Positions 50,316-59,580 of a stretch of 64,000 nucleotides of DNA are shown here, piece after piece. The stretch lies in assembly GCF_018614575.1 (NCBI RefSeq), contig NZ_JAGGOJ010000014.1, positions 159,626 to 223,625 of the forward strand, written 5' to 3'. Each line of letters begins with the position of its first letter. Positions within the stretch are counted from its first letter, which is position 1. The translations under genes and the position numbers were made by a program. The stretch comes from Streptomyces sp. ISL-10. Its GTDB lineage: Bacteria > Actinomycetota > Actinomycetes > Streptomycetales > Streptomycetaceae. Under the pieces are notes generated by a model. That model worked only from the letters and a program-made list of their open reading frames with translations. It was not told the DNA's origin and did not search any database.

Positions 50316-51269
50316 GTGACCGCGAAGACCGCGTACGACGCCGTCGTGCTCGCCGGAGGCGCCGCCAAGCGCCTGGGCGGAGCCGACAAGCCGGCAGTGA
50401 GTGTGGGCGGGCGCGCCCTGCTCGACCGGGTCCTCGGAGTGTGCCGGGACGCGGGGCGCACCGTTGTCGTCGGCGGCCGCCGCCCGACCGCACGCCCCGT
50501 CGTGTGGGCACGTGAGGAGCCACCGGGCGGCGGTCCGCTCGCCGCGCTCGATGCCGGGGTGCGGCAATGCGAGGCATCCGCGGTGCTCGTCCTCTCCGCC
50601 GACCTGCCCTTCCTCGGGCGGACAACGGTGCGGCGGCTGATCTCCGCACTGTACGAGGGCGTTTCCGAGGCGGTGCTGCTGACCGACGCCGACGGTCGCG
50701 ACCAGCCCCTCGTGGCCGTCTACCGTACGGAGCCGCTCCGACGCGAACTCGCCCTCCTCGCCACCGAACACGGCACCCTTTCCGGGCTGCCGCTGCGTCT
50801 TCTCGCACAGGAACTGGACCTCGCCCGGATCGGGGCCGATCCCCTCGCCTCCTTCGACTGCGACACCTGGGAGGACGTCTCCGCGGCCCGGGCCCGTATC
50901 AGGGAGCATGGCAACGTGCTGGATGAATGGATCACCGCAGTCAAAGACGAACTCGGCGTCGAGTTGGACGTCGACACCCGTGTCCTCCTCGACCTCGCCC
51001 GCGACGCCGCGCACGGCGTCGCCCGCCCCGCAGCCCCGCTGACCACCTTCCTGGTGGGTTACGCGGCCGCCCGATCCGGCGGCGGACCGGAAGCGGTCGC
51101 CGAGGCCGCCCGTAAGGCCGTCGCGCTCGCGGCTCGCTGGGCGGAGGAGACCGAGGAGAGCGAGCAGACGGGAGGGGCCGGGAGCTCCGGAGCCGGCACC
51201 GGCAGCCCCGGCAGCGCCGCCGACAGGACCGGTGACGCCGACAGGACCGGCGAGGCCGAAGCCGGATGA
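50316..51269 (+). CDS. mobA: MobA-type NTP transferase with C-terminal DUF6457-like domain
   Basis: A 317-aa protein from GTG 50316. N-terminal nucleotidyltransferase domain (VVLAGGAAKRLGGADKPAV; SADLPFLG) as in molybdenum cofactor guanylyltransferase, which attaches GMP to the cofactor. From about residue 205 a helical domain begins (DEWITAVKDELGVELDVDTR) that matches the DUF6457 region found in actinobacteria either fused or separate. The tail is Gly/Ser/Thr-rich. Overlaps moeA by 4 nt. Confidence 0.88.
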   Translation: MTAKTAYDAVVLAGGAAKRLGGADKPAVSVGGRALLDRVLGVCRDAGRTVVVGGRRPTARPVVWAREEPPGGGPLAALDAGVRQCEASAVLVLSADLPFLGRTTVRRLISALYEGVSEAVLLTDADGRDQPLVAVYRTEPLRRELALLATEHGTLSGLPLRLLAQELDLARIGADPLASFDCDTWEDVSAARARIREHGNVLDEWITAVKDELGVELDVDTRVLLDLARDAAHGVARPAAPLTTFLVGYAAARSGGGPEAVAEAARKAVALAARWAEETEESEQTGGAGSSGAGTGSPGSAADRTGDADRTGEAEAG

Positions 51270-52765
51270 CCGGTCACGACGACGCATCAGGCCGCCGCAA
51301 GGACGGACCGGCCCACGAAGACCTGTGGTCCGGCCCGGAGCAGCCGCAGCCCGCCCAGGAGGGCGATCTCGACGGCGTGGAGGAGGCGCTCGCGCTGGTC
51401 GGCCACCGAGACCGGCAGCCCGCTCCGCAGGCCCCGGCCGGCACGTCCGCCAGCGGTGGCACCCCCGCCCGGCACCGCGCCACCTCCTGGCCCGACGCGC
51501 GGTCCCTCGCCGCCCGGATCGGCCGCAGCGCAGCACAGCGCACCCGGAGGACGGCCCTCGGTGACGCGCTGGGAGAGGTCATCGCCGAGCCCCTCGTGGC
51601 GCTCTGCGACCTTCCGTCCTTCGACACCTCCGCCATGGACGGCTGGGCGGTCGCCGGCCCAGGCCCCTGGCGCCTGGACGCGGAGGCCTCGATCCTCGCC
51701 GGCCACGGCGAGATGAGGCCCCTCCCCGACGGCACGGCGGTACGGATCGCCACCGGTGCCCGGGTGCCACCCGGAACGACCGCGGTCATCCGCAGTGAGC
51801 ACGCCCGTGCCGACACGGTCACACAACCAGCGGAGACGTCAGGTACGGACACACAACGTACGGACACATCCCGTACGGGCACATGGCCTACGGGGGCGCA
51901 ACAGCTGTACGCCGAGCGCGAAGTGGTCCCCGGCCAGGACATCCGGCCGCGAGGCCAGGAGTGCCGTTCAGGCGACCAGCTCCTGCCTCTCGGCTCCCTG
52001 GTGACCCCGGCCGTCCTGGGGCTCGCGGCGGCCGCCGGCTACGACGCACTCGTCACCGTCGCCCGGCCGCGTGTCGACGTCCTGGTGCTCGGCGACGAGC
52101 TGCTCTCCTCCGGACTCCCCCACGACGGTCTCATCCGCGACGCACTCGGTCCGATGATCGGCCCCTGGCTGCGATCGCTGGGCGCCGAGGTCGTCGCGAC
52201 ACGACGGGTCGGAGACGACGCCGAGGCCCTGCACCGCGCCGTTACGACGTCCGATGCCGACCTGCTGATCACCACCGGCGGTACGGCCTCGGGGCCCGTC
52301 GACCATGTCCACCCGGTGCTGCGCAAGGCGGGCGCCGACCTGCTGGTCGACGGAGTCGCCGTACGACCCGGTCACCCCATGCTGCTCGCCCGGCTCGCGC
52401 CGGGGCGCCATCTGGTGGGTCTGCCCGGTAACCCCCTGGCCGCCGTCTCGGGGCTGCTCACGCTTGCCGAGCCACTGCTGCGCGGGCTCTGCGGGCGACC
52501 ACCGGCAGCTCCCTACAGCCTCCCCGTACGGGAGGCGGTGCACGGACACCCGCAGGACACCCGGCTGGTCCCCTTCGTGCACGGCGACGATCTGCTCCTG
52601 CCGCTCCACTACAACGGTCCGGCGATGCTGCGGGGCATCGCGGCGGCCGACGGTCTGGCCGTGGTCCCGCCCGGCGGGGCACGGCCCGGTGACGAGCTGG
52701 AAGTCCTTGATCTGCCCTGGGCCACATGGACGCCGCCGACGGGCGAGAGAGGATGTTTCACGTGA
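51266..52765 (+). CDS. moeA: molybdopterin molybdenumtransferase MoeA
   Basis: A 499-aa MoeA that inserts molybdate into adenylated molybdopterin. Motifs: LCDLPSFDTSAMDGWAVAG, GARVPPGTTAVIRSE, LLITTGGTASGPVDHVHPVL and GLPGNPLAAVSG. About 100 residues longer at the N-terminus than E. coli MoeA (low-complexity polar stretch), and has a Thr-rich TDT/RTDTSRTGT insert near residue 195. ATG 51266 overlaps the mobA stop; the 3' end overlaps the channel gene by 13 nt. Confidence 0.92.
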   Translation: MTGHDDASGRRKDGPAHEDLWSGPEQPQPAQEGDLDGVEEALALVGHRDRQPAPQAPAGTSASGGTPARHRATSWPDARSLAARIGRSAAQRTRRTALGDALGEVIAEPLVALCDLPSFDTSAMDGWAVAGPGPWRLDAEASILAGHGEMRPLPDGTAVRIATGARVPPGTTAVIRSEHARADTVTQPAETSGTDTQRTDTSRTGTWPTGAQQLYAEREVVPGQDIRPRGQECRSGDQLLPLGSLVTPAVLGLAAAAGYDALVTVARPRVDVLVLGDELLSSGLPHDGLIRDALGPMIGPWLRSLGAEVVATRRVGDDAEALHRAVTTSDADLLITTGGTASGPVDHVHPVLRKAGADLLVDGVAVRPGHPMLLARLAPGRHLVGLPGNPLAAVSGLLTLAEPLLRGLCGRPPAAPYSLPVREAVHGHPQDTRLVPFVHGDDLLLPLHYNGPAMLRGIAAADGLAVVPPGGARPGDELEVLDLPWATWTPPTGERGCFT

Positions 52766-53841
52766 AACTGCCCGGCCAGGACGCGATGGCCCGGCATGCC
52801 GACGAGCACCTGATCACCGGCCGGGTGAAACTTCCCCGCCGGATCATCGAACGTCCGTTGCGCCAGGTCAGCAAGCGGCTTCTGATGGCCCTGGCCGTCC
52901 TGGTCATCACGGTCCTGCTCGTCTGGATCGACCGCCACGGCTACCATGACGCCGCCGACGGGTCCGTCGACTTTCTCGACTGCGTCTACTACGCGACCGT
53001 CACCCTTTCCACGACGGGCTACGGCGACGTCGTTCCCCACAGCGACGCGGCCCGGCTCACCAATGTGCTGCTGGTGACCCCGTTGCGTGTGCTTTTCCTG
53101 ATCATTCTGGTCGGCACCACTCTCGAGGTCCTCACCGAACGCACGCGGGAGGAGTGGCGACTGAATCGCTGGAGGTCCACCTTGCGCGACCACACCGTCA
53201 TCGTCGGCTTCGGCACCAAGGGGCGATCGGCGATGATGACGCTCTGTGCCACAGGGCTGCGGAAAGACCAGATCGTCGTCGTCGACCCGAGCAGCAAGGT
53301 GATCGACGCCGCTAACGTCGAGGGCTTCGTCGGTGTGGTCGGCGACGCCACCCGCAGCGACGTACTCATCAGGGCCGAGCTCCAGAAGGCGCGGCAGATC
53401 ATCGTCGCTCCCCAGCGCGACGACACCGCCGTACTGGTCACTCTGACCGCCCGCCAGCTCAACCGCGGCGCCAAGATCGTCGCCGCGGTCCGTGAGGAGG
53501 AGAACGCGCCGCTGCTGCGCCAGTCCGGAGCCGACGCGGTCATCACCAGCTCGGGCGCCGCCGGCCGGTTGCTCGGCCTGTCCGTCCTCAGCCCCAGCGC
53601 GGGCACGGTCCTGGAGGACCTCATCCAGCAGGGCAGCGGCCTCGACCTCATCGAGCGGCCGGTGATAAAAGCCGAGGTGGGCCGGAGCGTGCGCGAGACG
53701 GACGACCTCGTCGTGAGCGTCCTGCGCGGGCACCGGCTGATCGGCTACGACGACCCCGCGGCGAGCCCGCTGCAGCTCACGGACCGGCTGATCACCATCG
53801 TGCGCGCCCGGAACGACCAGTCACCGGGCAGCCGGGAGTAG
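52753..53841 (+). CDS. potassium channel protein with TrkA-N (RCK) domain
   Basis: A 362-aa protein from ATG 52753. Membrane helix (residues 42-58), pore with selectivity filter TTGYGD (87-92), second helix, then a cytoplasmic RCK/TrkA-N Rossmann domain (VIVGFGTKGRSAMMTL) and a TrkA-C domain. Likely a ligand-gated K+ channel. The start overlaps the moeA end by 13 nt, and the codons for FHVK are part of a perfect parS site. The GAGAGAGG upstream is close to ATG, so ATG 52786 (MARHADEH) is possible. Confidence 0.9.
   Translation: MFHVKLPGQDAMARHADEHLITGRVKLPRRIIERPLRQVSKRLLMALAVLVITVLLVWIDRHGYHDAADGSVDFLDCVYYATVTLSTTGYGDVVPHSDAARLTNVLLVTPLRVLFLIILVGTTLEVLTERTREEWRLNRWRSTLRDHTVIVGFGTKGRSAMMTLCATGLRKDQIVVVDPSSKVIDAANVEGFVGVVGDATRSDVLIRAELQKARQIIVAPQRDDTAVLVTLTARQLNRGAKIVAAVREEENAPLLRQSGADAVITSSGAAGRLLGLSVLSPSAGTVLEDLIQQGSGLDLIERPVIKAEVGRSVRETDDLVVSVLRGHRLIGYDDPAASPLQLTDRLITIVRARNDQSPGSRE
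52755..52768. promoter_or_regulatory. perfect parS site
   Basis: GTTTCACGTGAAAC, the exact ParB-binding consensus, overlapping the ATG of the K+ channel gene and the end of moeA. ParB bound here would nucleate the segregation complex near oriC. Confidence 0.92.
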
Positions 53842-53851
53842 CCTCGCGGCC

Positions 53852-54841
53852 ATGCATGCGATCACGATTCCCGAACCCGGTGGCCCCGAGGCCCTGGTCT
53901 GGGCCGAGGTGCCCGATCCCGTACCCGGCGAGGGAGAAGTCCTCGTCGACGTCGTCGCGAGCGCCGTCAATCGCGCCGATCTGCTGCAACGACAGGGCTT
54001 CTACGACCCGCCGCCCGGCTCCTCCCCGTATCCCGGACTCGAGTGCTCGGGCCGGATCTCCGCGCTGGGGCCAGGAGTTTCGGGCTGGGCCGTCGGCGAG
54101 GAGGTGTGCGCGCTGCTCGCGGGTGGGGGATACGCGGAGAAAGTCGCCGTTCCGGCCGGGCAGTTGCTGCCCGTACCGCACGGAGTGGATCTGGCGACGG
54201 CCGCGGCGCTGCCGGAGGTCACCGCGACCGTGTGGTCCAACGTTTTCATGGTCGCCCACCTGCGGCCGGGCGAGACCCTGCTGGTCCACGGCGGCGCCAG
54301 CGGCATCGGGACGATGGCGATCCAGCTGGCCAAGGCCGTGGGCGCGCGGGTGGCGGTCACGGCGGGCGGTCCCGAAAAGCTGGCGCGCTGCGCCCAGTTG
54401 GGCGCGGACATCCTCATCGACTACCGCGAGCAGGACTTCGTCGAGGAGATCCGCAAGGCCACGGACGGCGCCGGGGCCGATGTCATCCTCGACATCGTCG
54501 GCGCGAAGTACCTGGACCGGAATGTCCGGGCACTGGCCGTCAACGGCCGGCTCGCGGTCATCGGCCTCCAGGGCGGTGTGAAGGGCGAGCTCAATCTCGG
54601 CGCCCTGCTCAACAAGCGGGCGGCGGTCACCGCCACCTCGCTGCGTCGCCGTCCGCTGGGCGAGAAGGCGGCCATCGTCGGGGCCGTCGCCGAGCACGTC
54701 TGGCCGCTGATCGCGGCAGGCCGCGTACGCGCGGTCGTGGACCGGCAGGTGCCGATGCGGGACGCCGCCGAGGGGCACCGGGCGCTGGAGACGGGCAGCC
54801 ATGTCGGCAAGGTGGTGCTGATCGCGCCCGAGAAGGGCTGA
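53852..54841 (+). CDS. NAD(P)H:quinone oxidoreductase, zinc-independent MDR family
   Basis: A 329-aa medium-chain reductase of the PIG3/QOR type. Substrate domain GFYDPPPGSSPYPGLECSGR, NADPH-binding HGGASGIGTMAIQLAK, and DVILDIVGAKYLDRN. Lacks the zinc-ligand Cys cluster of alcohol dehydrogenases. Reduces quinones with NADPH. ATG 53852 lies 10 bases after the channel gene; a strong hairpin follows. Confidence 0.92.
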   Translation: MHAITIPEPGGPEALVWAEVPDPVPGEGEVLVDVVASAVNRADLLQRQGFYDPPPGSSPYPGLECSGRISALGPGVSGWAVGEEVCALLAGGGYAEKVAVPAGQLLPVPHGVDLATAAALPEVTATVWSNVFMVAHLRPGETLLVHGGASGIGTMAIQLAKAVGARVAVTAGGPEKLARCAQLGADILIDYREQDFVEEIRKATDGAGADVILDIVGAKYLDRNVRALAVNGRLAVIGLQGGVKGELNLGALLNKRAAVTATSLRRRPLGEKAAIVGAVAEHVWPLIAAGRVRAVVDRQVPMRDAAEGHRALETGSHVGKVVLIAPEKG

Positions 54842-54868
54842 CAGGCCCCGGTCGTACGAGTTGCCGAT

Positions 54869-54899
54869 GGCCCGGCCCACCGGTGAGGTGGGCCGGGCC
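54869..54899 (+). terminator. hairpin terminator after the quinone oxidoreductase
   Basis: GGCCCGGCCCAC (54869-54880) pairs perfectly with GTGGGCCGGGCC (54888-54899), loop 7 bases, followed by TTCCCATTC. Confidence 0.8.
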
Positions 54900-54940
54900 T
54901 TCCCATTCGGCCGCGAAGCCCGGACGACGCCGCGCCGGTT

Positions 54941-55075
54941 GCGCCATGCCCGGTCACGCCGCATACCGGGGTGCGCCCCATCACGCCGCATAGCGGGGAG
55001 CATGCGCCCGGTCACGCCCCGCCCGGGCATGCGCCCGGTCACGCCCCGAGCGGGGCATGCACCCGGTCACGGCGT
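54941..55075. repeat. tandem 27-31-bp GC repeats
   Basis: Four to five degenerate units of the form GCATGCGCCCGGTCACGCC, periodic at 27-31 bases, between the convergent quinone oxidoreductase and bpa genes. Units lack unique spacers of constant length, so this is not a CRISPR array. Confidence 0.75.
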
Positions 55076-55113
55076 GCGCCGAGGAACGCGTGCGCGGGGC
55101 GCCCCGCTCCCGG

Positions 55114-55656
55114 TTACAGATACGGGCCCGAGCGGATCGCTCCGTGCTGTCCGCCTTCGTCGTCGTCATGCGGGGCACCGGGCGGCAGGGCGCGACGCAT
55201 CTGCTCCAACTGCGCCCTCGCCGCCATCTGCTGGGCGAACAGCGCCGTCTGGATACCGTGGAACAGGCCCTCCAGCCAGCCGACCAACTGAGCCTGGGCG
55301 ATGCGCAGTTCCGCCTCTGAGGGAATGGCGTCGTCGGTGAACGGGAGAGAAAGACGCTCCAGTTCCTCGACGAGCTCGGGTGCGAGGCCGTCCTCCAGCT
55401 CCTTCACCGAACCGGCGTGGATCTCCTTGAGCCTGACGCGGCTCGCCTCGTCGAGAGGTGCCGCCCTGACCTCCTCCAGCAGCTGCTTGATCATGCTGCC
55501 GATGCGCATGACCTTCGCCGGCTGTTCGACCATCTCCGTCACCGGGACCTCGCGCGACTCGTCGTCACCGTCACCGCCGCCGAGCGCCATCCCGTCCTGT
55601 CCCACCACGAGGACCTGGGGGCTCTCCTGCGACCGTTCATTCCTCGGCATCTCCAT
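55114..55656 (-). CDS. bpa: bacterial proteasome activator Bpa
   Basis: A 180-aa protein starting MEMPRNERSQESPQV at ATG 55656 (GAGAGAA upstream). A four-helix DUF2587 body (VMRIGSMIKQLLEEVRAAPL ... IAQAQLVGWLEGLFHGIQTA) matches mycobacterial Bpa (Rv3780), which forms a dodecameric ring and opens the 20S proteasome gate without ATP. The C-terminus GPYL fits the GQYL-type tail that docks in the proteasome. Confidence 0.92.
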   Translation of the reverse strand: MEMPRNERSQESPQVLVVGQDGMALGGGDGDDESREVPVTEMVEQPAKVMRIGSMIKQLLEEVRAAPLDEASRVRLKEIHAGSVKELEDGLAPELVEELERLSLPFTDDAIPSEAELRIAQAQLVGWLEGLFHGIQTALFAQQMAARAQLEQMRRALPPGAPHDDDEGGQHGAIRSGPYL

Positions 55657-55693
55657 GCGGCCATTCTCTCGTACAACTGCGTCACCACAGGGT

Positions 55694-55734
55694 GTGCCCC
55701 CGCAGGAAGGTGATCCACCTTCCTGCGGGGGCAC
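55694..55734 (-). terminator. 19-bp perfect hairpin
   Basis: GTGCCCCCGCAGGAAGGTG (55694-55712) and its exact complement (55716-55734) with a 3-base loop, downstream of the ABC permease stop and upstream of bpa. Strong terminator for the minus-strand exporter operon. Confidence 0.88.
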
Positions 55735-55766
55735 AAAACCGCAGCGCATCGCGGGTACGGGTCCGG

Positions 55767-58628
55767 TCAGGTCGCCTCGCGGCGGGCCAGCGCCCCGCGA
55801 GAGCGGGTGACCAGGGCCGCCAGCAGAGCCGCACCCACGGGTACGGCGACCAGCAGCGCGGCCAGCGTCGCCCACGGCACCACGATCGGCACGAACGGTT
55901 CGCCGCCCGGGCCCCAGCCGTTGTCGAGGGCCTCCTGGTACCAGTTCATCTGCTGACGCTTCTCCGTGAGCCGCAGGCCGATGGCGGGGAGCACTCCCGC
56001 CGCCGAGCCCAGCACCACACCCATGGCGGCGACCACGCCGCACTGGAAGCCGCTGAGCGTCCTGCGGACCCTCGGCGGGGCGCCGACGGCGGCCAGCGTC
56101 TTCAGGTCGGCCTCCGCGTCGGCCTGGGCGAGGCCCGTGGCGATACCGGCCGCACCGATGGTGATCAGGCCGGCGAAGACGGTCAGCGCCAGCAGCACGA
56201 TGCTGTTCTCGCTGGTGTAGCCCTCCTCGATGTGGAGGTTGATGTCCACGCCCGTCTTGTCGAGCTCGTTGTCCAGCTTCTGCCGCTGCTCGCTGCTGGG
56301 CATGCGGTCGGTGGAGTAGTAGGCGCCGATCGGGGCCGTGTCGATGCCCGCCGCCTTGGCCGCCGCGAACGGCACGATCAGACGGACGCCGTACGTGTCC
56401 GGCGTACCGGCCACCTGGTGGGCGGTGAGGCTCTTGATCTCGCCGGGAGCCTCCTTGCCCTGCTCCAGCGCCCTGTCGGCGGCCTCGGCGTCGGTGATCA
56501 GACGGATGTCGATCGCACCCTTTGCGTTGACGTTGCGCTTGTCGAAGGACACCACCTGACCGGCGGCCAGAGCCTTCTCGGCACCAGGGTCGTCGATGCC
56601 GAGCACCTTGAGCAGCTTCGTGTCGCCGACGAGAACACCGCCGTCGGTCGGGGCCCCGTAACCGCCGTTCTCCTTGCACCGCCAGTCGTCGGCGAGCTTG
56701 CGGCGTTCGGCCTTGGAGAACCGCTCCGCGGGATCCTCGTCGGGCTTGGCCGGGTCCGTGGCCCACAGGGGACACTCATGGGCCTTGGGCACGACCACCT
56801 CGTAGCGGCCGCAGCCGTCGCGCGTCTCGTACATCGAGCAGTTGCCCTTGCCGACGGCGATGCGGTCCACATCGGCCCGCACGTCGACGGGCAGCAGCTT
56901 CTGCACGGTGGCGCGCACACCCGGGACGTCACGCCCGCCGGCCTCGTCGATCACCACCGAGACCGCTCCGTGCGGGAGTTGGGCCTCGTACTGCGCCCTG
57001 CCCTGCGCGTCGTTGCTCGCCGCGTACGTCGCGACGGCCACCGTACCCGCGACCGCGGCCAGGACCGCGGCGACAGCGGGAGCCGTACGTCCCCGGTTGC
57101 GCACAGCGTCGCGCAGCGCGAGCCGTGGGGAGAGCGGCAGCAGACGGCCGGTCCGGCCGAAGAGGCCGACCAGGGCCGGGGTCAGCGCGACCACGCCCAG
57201 CTCGGCGATGGCACTGCCCCCCGCCACCACGGCGAACTGGTCGGTCATGGTCGATCCGTACAGCGCGATCGAGGCGCCCAGGAGGACCGCGACCAGGCCG
57301 ACGACAGGCAGCACGCGGCTGCTCCTGCGCACTCCCCGGCGGCCGGTGAGCGAGGCCAGGACCGACTGCCGGGAGGACGTGATCGCCGGGACGATCGCCG
57401 CCAGCAGGCCGGTCAGGACAGCCAGCAGGGCGATGCCGAGCAGTTCCAGGGGCCGTATGTCGAAGCTGCCGAAGCGCTGGCCCAGGGAGTCCTCCAGCAC
57501 GGGCTGGAGGAGGAAGGTGAGGATCAGACCCAGCACGGTGCCCACGACGGCCGCGGCGACGCCGATCACCAGGCCGCCGGCGAGGACGATGGCCCGGATG
57601 TGGCGGCGGTCGCCGCCGTTGGCTCCGACGAGACCCAGCTGGCGGCGGGACCGGCGCGCCCCCACGGCGAACGCGGGACCGGCGAGCAGGCAGATCTCCA
57701 GCATCGCGAGACCGACGACCGTGCCGATGGCGGCGAGCGCGGCCGCCTTGGCGGCGGTGCTCTCCTCGTACCTGCCCCAGTCCTCCTTCTGGAACAGCGG
57801 CACCTCGGAGTCGGCGGGCGGGTTCAGCGCCACCGCACGCGATTCGACCACCACACCCTTGGTGTTGACGCCCTGGACCATGTTCCACGTGAAACCACCG
57901 GGAATGGTCGCAAGGAGGGTCATGCCTGCTGAGGGCCCGGGCAGCCCGGCGGCGTCCAGAGCCTTGGCGAGGGGGGCGATCAGAGCGCCGGGAAGGGCGT
58001 TGACCTGGTCGGTGTCCAGCGCGTCGGGAAGCTCGTACGAACCGACGATCGTGTACTCGCGGTCGAAGCCGCGCGCGGTGAGCTTCGAGCCGACCTTCAG
58101 ACCGCTGCTCTCGAGGAAGTGCGTGGTGGCGGCGACCTCGTCGGACTTCTGCGGCAGCCTGCCGCTGACGACCGGCATCATGCCCTGAGCCATCGGGTCG
58201 GCGGCCTTGAGCTCGCGGATCTCGGTCTGCAGCAGACCGTGCGTCGTGCGGACCTTGGCATAACCGGTCGTGTCCGTCAGGGTCTTGGCTCCCGCGGGCA
58301 GCGCCTTGGCGATGTCCGTGCGGCCCTCGGGATACGGCTGGTCGTCGAAGTCCTGAACCGGTGCGTGGTTGAGGCCGTCCGGGGACTGCAGGATCGGGAC
58401 ACCGCCCATGCCCGGGTCGGACAGCCGCGCGTCCGCGCCGCCGATCCGGCGCGTCAGGCTCTGCTCGGTCGACAACTCGGCGCTGCGCACGGTGAGATCG
58501 GCCGCGCTCACTCCGACGATGGGCAGGGCGATCATCGCGAGGACCAGGAAGCTGCGCCCCTTGGAGCGCCAGGCGTCGCGGCGCGCGATCCGGATCGCGG
58601 CGCGCCAGGAGTGGTACCAGGTCGTCAC
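55767..58628 (-). CDS. FtsX-like ABC transporter permease
   Basis: A 953-aa MacB/FtsX-type permease from GTG 58628, in a GTGA overlap with the ATPase gene. One N-terminal helix, a large extracytoplasmic domain (residues about 55-290), four helices, a second large extracytoplasmic domain with a Cys pair (CSMYETRDGCGRYE), then three more helices. Two FtsX core domains in one chain fit actinobacterial exporters with a single permease. Probably exports a lipid-like or antibiotic substrate. Contains a parS-like sequence at 57882. Confidence 0.9.
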   Translation of the reverse strand: MTTWYHSWRAAIRIARRDAWRSKGRSFLVLAMIALPIVGVSAADLTVRSAELSTEQSLTRRIGGADARLSDPGMGGVPILQSPDGLNHAPVQDFDDQPYPEGRTDIAKALPAGAKTLTDTTGYAKVRTTHGLLQTEIRELKAADPMAQGMMPVVSGRLPQKSDEVAATTHFLESSGLKVGSKLTARGFDREYTIVGSYELPDALDTDQVNALPGALIAPLAKALDAAGLPGPSAGMTLLATIPGGFTWNMVQGVNTKGVVVESRAVALNPPADSEVPLFQKEDWGRYEESTAAKAAALAAIGTVVGLAMLEICLLAGPAFAVGARRSRRQLGLVGANGGDRRHIRAIVLAGGLVIGVAAAVVGTVLGLILTFLLQPVLEDSLGQRFGSFDIRPLELLGIALLAVLTGLLAAIVPAITSSRQSVLASLTGRRGVRRSSRVLPVVGLVAVLLGASIALYGSTMTDQFAVVAGGSAIAELGVVALTPALVGLFGRTGRLLPLSPRLALRDAVRNRGRTAPAVAAVLAAVAGTVAVATYAASNDAQGRAQYEAQLPHGAVSVVIDEAGGRDVPGVRATVQKLLPVDVRADVDRIAVGKGNCSMYETRDGCGRYEVVVPKAHECPLWATDPAKPDEDPAERFSKAERRKLADDWRCKENGGYGAPTDGGVLVGDTKLLKVLGIDDPGAEKALAAGQVVSFDKRNVNAKGAIDIRLITDAEAADRALEQGKEAPGEIKSLTAHQVAGTPDTYGVRLIVPFAAAKAAGIDTAPIGAYYSTDRMPSSEQRQKLDNELDKTGVDINLHIEEGYTSENSIVLLALTVFAGLITIGAAGIATGLAQADAEADLKTLAAVGAPPRVRRTLSGFQCGVVAAMGVVLGSAAGVLPAIGLRLTEKRQQMNWYQEALDNGWGPGGEPFVPIVVPWATLAALLVAVPVGAALLAALVTRSRGALARREAT
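57882..57895. promoter_or_regulatory. parS-like site inside the permease gene (1 mismatch)
   Basis: GTTCCACGTGAAAC (reverse complement GTTTCACGTGGAAC), the same variant as at 30604. Confidence 0.72.
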
Positions 58629-59386
58629 AGCTCGGCCGCCTGGCCGGAAAGCAGGGAGTCGGCGTCGCTGCGGACCGTCTGGTCGACGACCGCACCGTCC
58701 CGCAGGAACACGACCCGGTCGGCCCACGCGGCGAAGCGGGGCTCGTGGGTGACGAGGATGCCCGCGGCCCCGGCGTCGCAGCGAGCCCGCAGCAGCGCCA
58801 GCACGGACTCCCCGGTCTCGGAGTCGAGGGCGCCGGTGGGCTCGTCGGCGAGCACGAGCCGGCGCCGGCCCACGAGTGCGCGGGCGATGGCGACGCGCTG
58901 CTGCTGGCCGCCCGACATCTCGTCGGGGAAGCGGTCGGCGAGCTGGCCGAGCTCCATCTCCTCCAGGGCCGAGACGGCTTCGGCGCGGGCCTTGCGGGCC
59001 GAGGTGCCGTCGAGTTCACGCGGCAGGGCGACGTTCTCGGCGGCGGTGAGGGCCGGTATGAGGTTGTAGTCCTGGAAGACGTAGCCGATGCTGCGGCGGC
59101 GCAGGGCGGCGAGCGTCTTGCGGTCCGCGGTGGTGATGTCGGTGTTCTCGACGATCACCCGTCCCGAGGTGGGGGTGTCGAGCCCGCCCGCGATGGTGAG
59201 CAGCGTGGACTTGCCGGAGCCGGAGGGGCCCATGACGGCGACGAGTTCGCCGGGGAAGACGTCGAGGTTGACGCCGCGCAGGGCGTGCACTTCGGTGGCT
59301 CCGCTGCCATGGACGCGCGTCAGTTGCTGAAGTTGCAGCACGGGCTGCCGTGATTCCAGTGGCTGTGGTGACTGCTGTTGGGACAT
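58625..59386 (-). CDS. ABC transporter ATP-binding protein (MacB/LolD type)
   Basis: A 253-aa ATPase from ATG 59386 (AAGGGGGAAA upstream). Walker A GPSGSGKST, ABC signature MSGGQQQRVAIARAL, Walker B LVLADEP and switch His in LVTHEPRFA. Drives the adjacent FtsX-like permease. Upstream lies an inverted repeat GTACAC-N7-GTGTAC (59413-59431), a possible operator for the PadR regulator. Confidence 0.94.
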   Translation of the reverse strand: MSQQQSPQPLESRQPVLQLQQLTRVHGSGATEVHALRGVNLDVFPGELVAVMGPSGSGKSTLLTIAGGLDTPTSGRVIVENTDITTADRKTLAALRRRSIGYVFQDYNLIPALTAAENVALPRELDGTSARKARAEAVSALEEMELGQLADRFPDEMSGGQQQRVAIARALVGRRRLVLADEPTGALDSETGESVLALLRARCDAGAAGILVTHEPRFAAWADRVVFLRDGAVVDQTVRSDADSLLSGQAAEL

Positions 59387-59412
59387 CGGTGGTTTCCCCC
59401 TTGAGCGGGTGA

Positions 59413-59431
59413 GTACACGCAGGCGGTGTAC
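59413..59431. promoter_or_regulatory. inverted repeat upstream of the ABC genes
   Basis: GTACAC (59413-59418) and GTGTAC (59426-59431) separated by 7 bases, 27 bases before the ATPase start. Confidence 0.45.
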
Positions 59432-59580
59432 GAGAGATCGGTGGGCCTGAAGAGGCCTGTCGGATGGGCCTGAAGAGGCCGAAGGGGGCAGCCGGGGCCG
59501 ACTGCCTTGGGACGGGGACGGGACGGGACGGGTACGGGTAGGGGTGCGGACGGGTGGCGGGGCGTACCCGTTGAGGACGC

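Noticed and set aside
54941..55075. Possible CRISPR array
   Set aside because: Tandem repeats are contiguous and degenerate with no unique spacers and no cas genes nearby.
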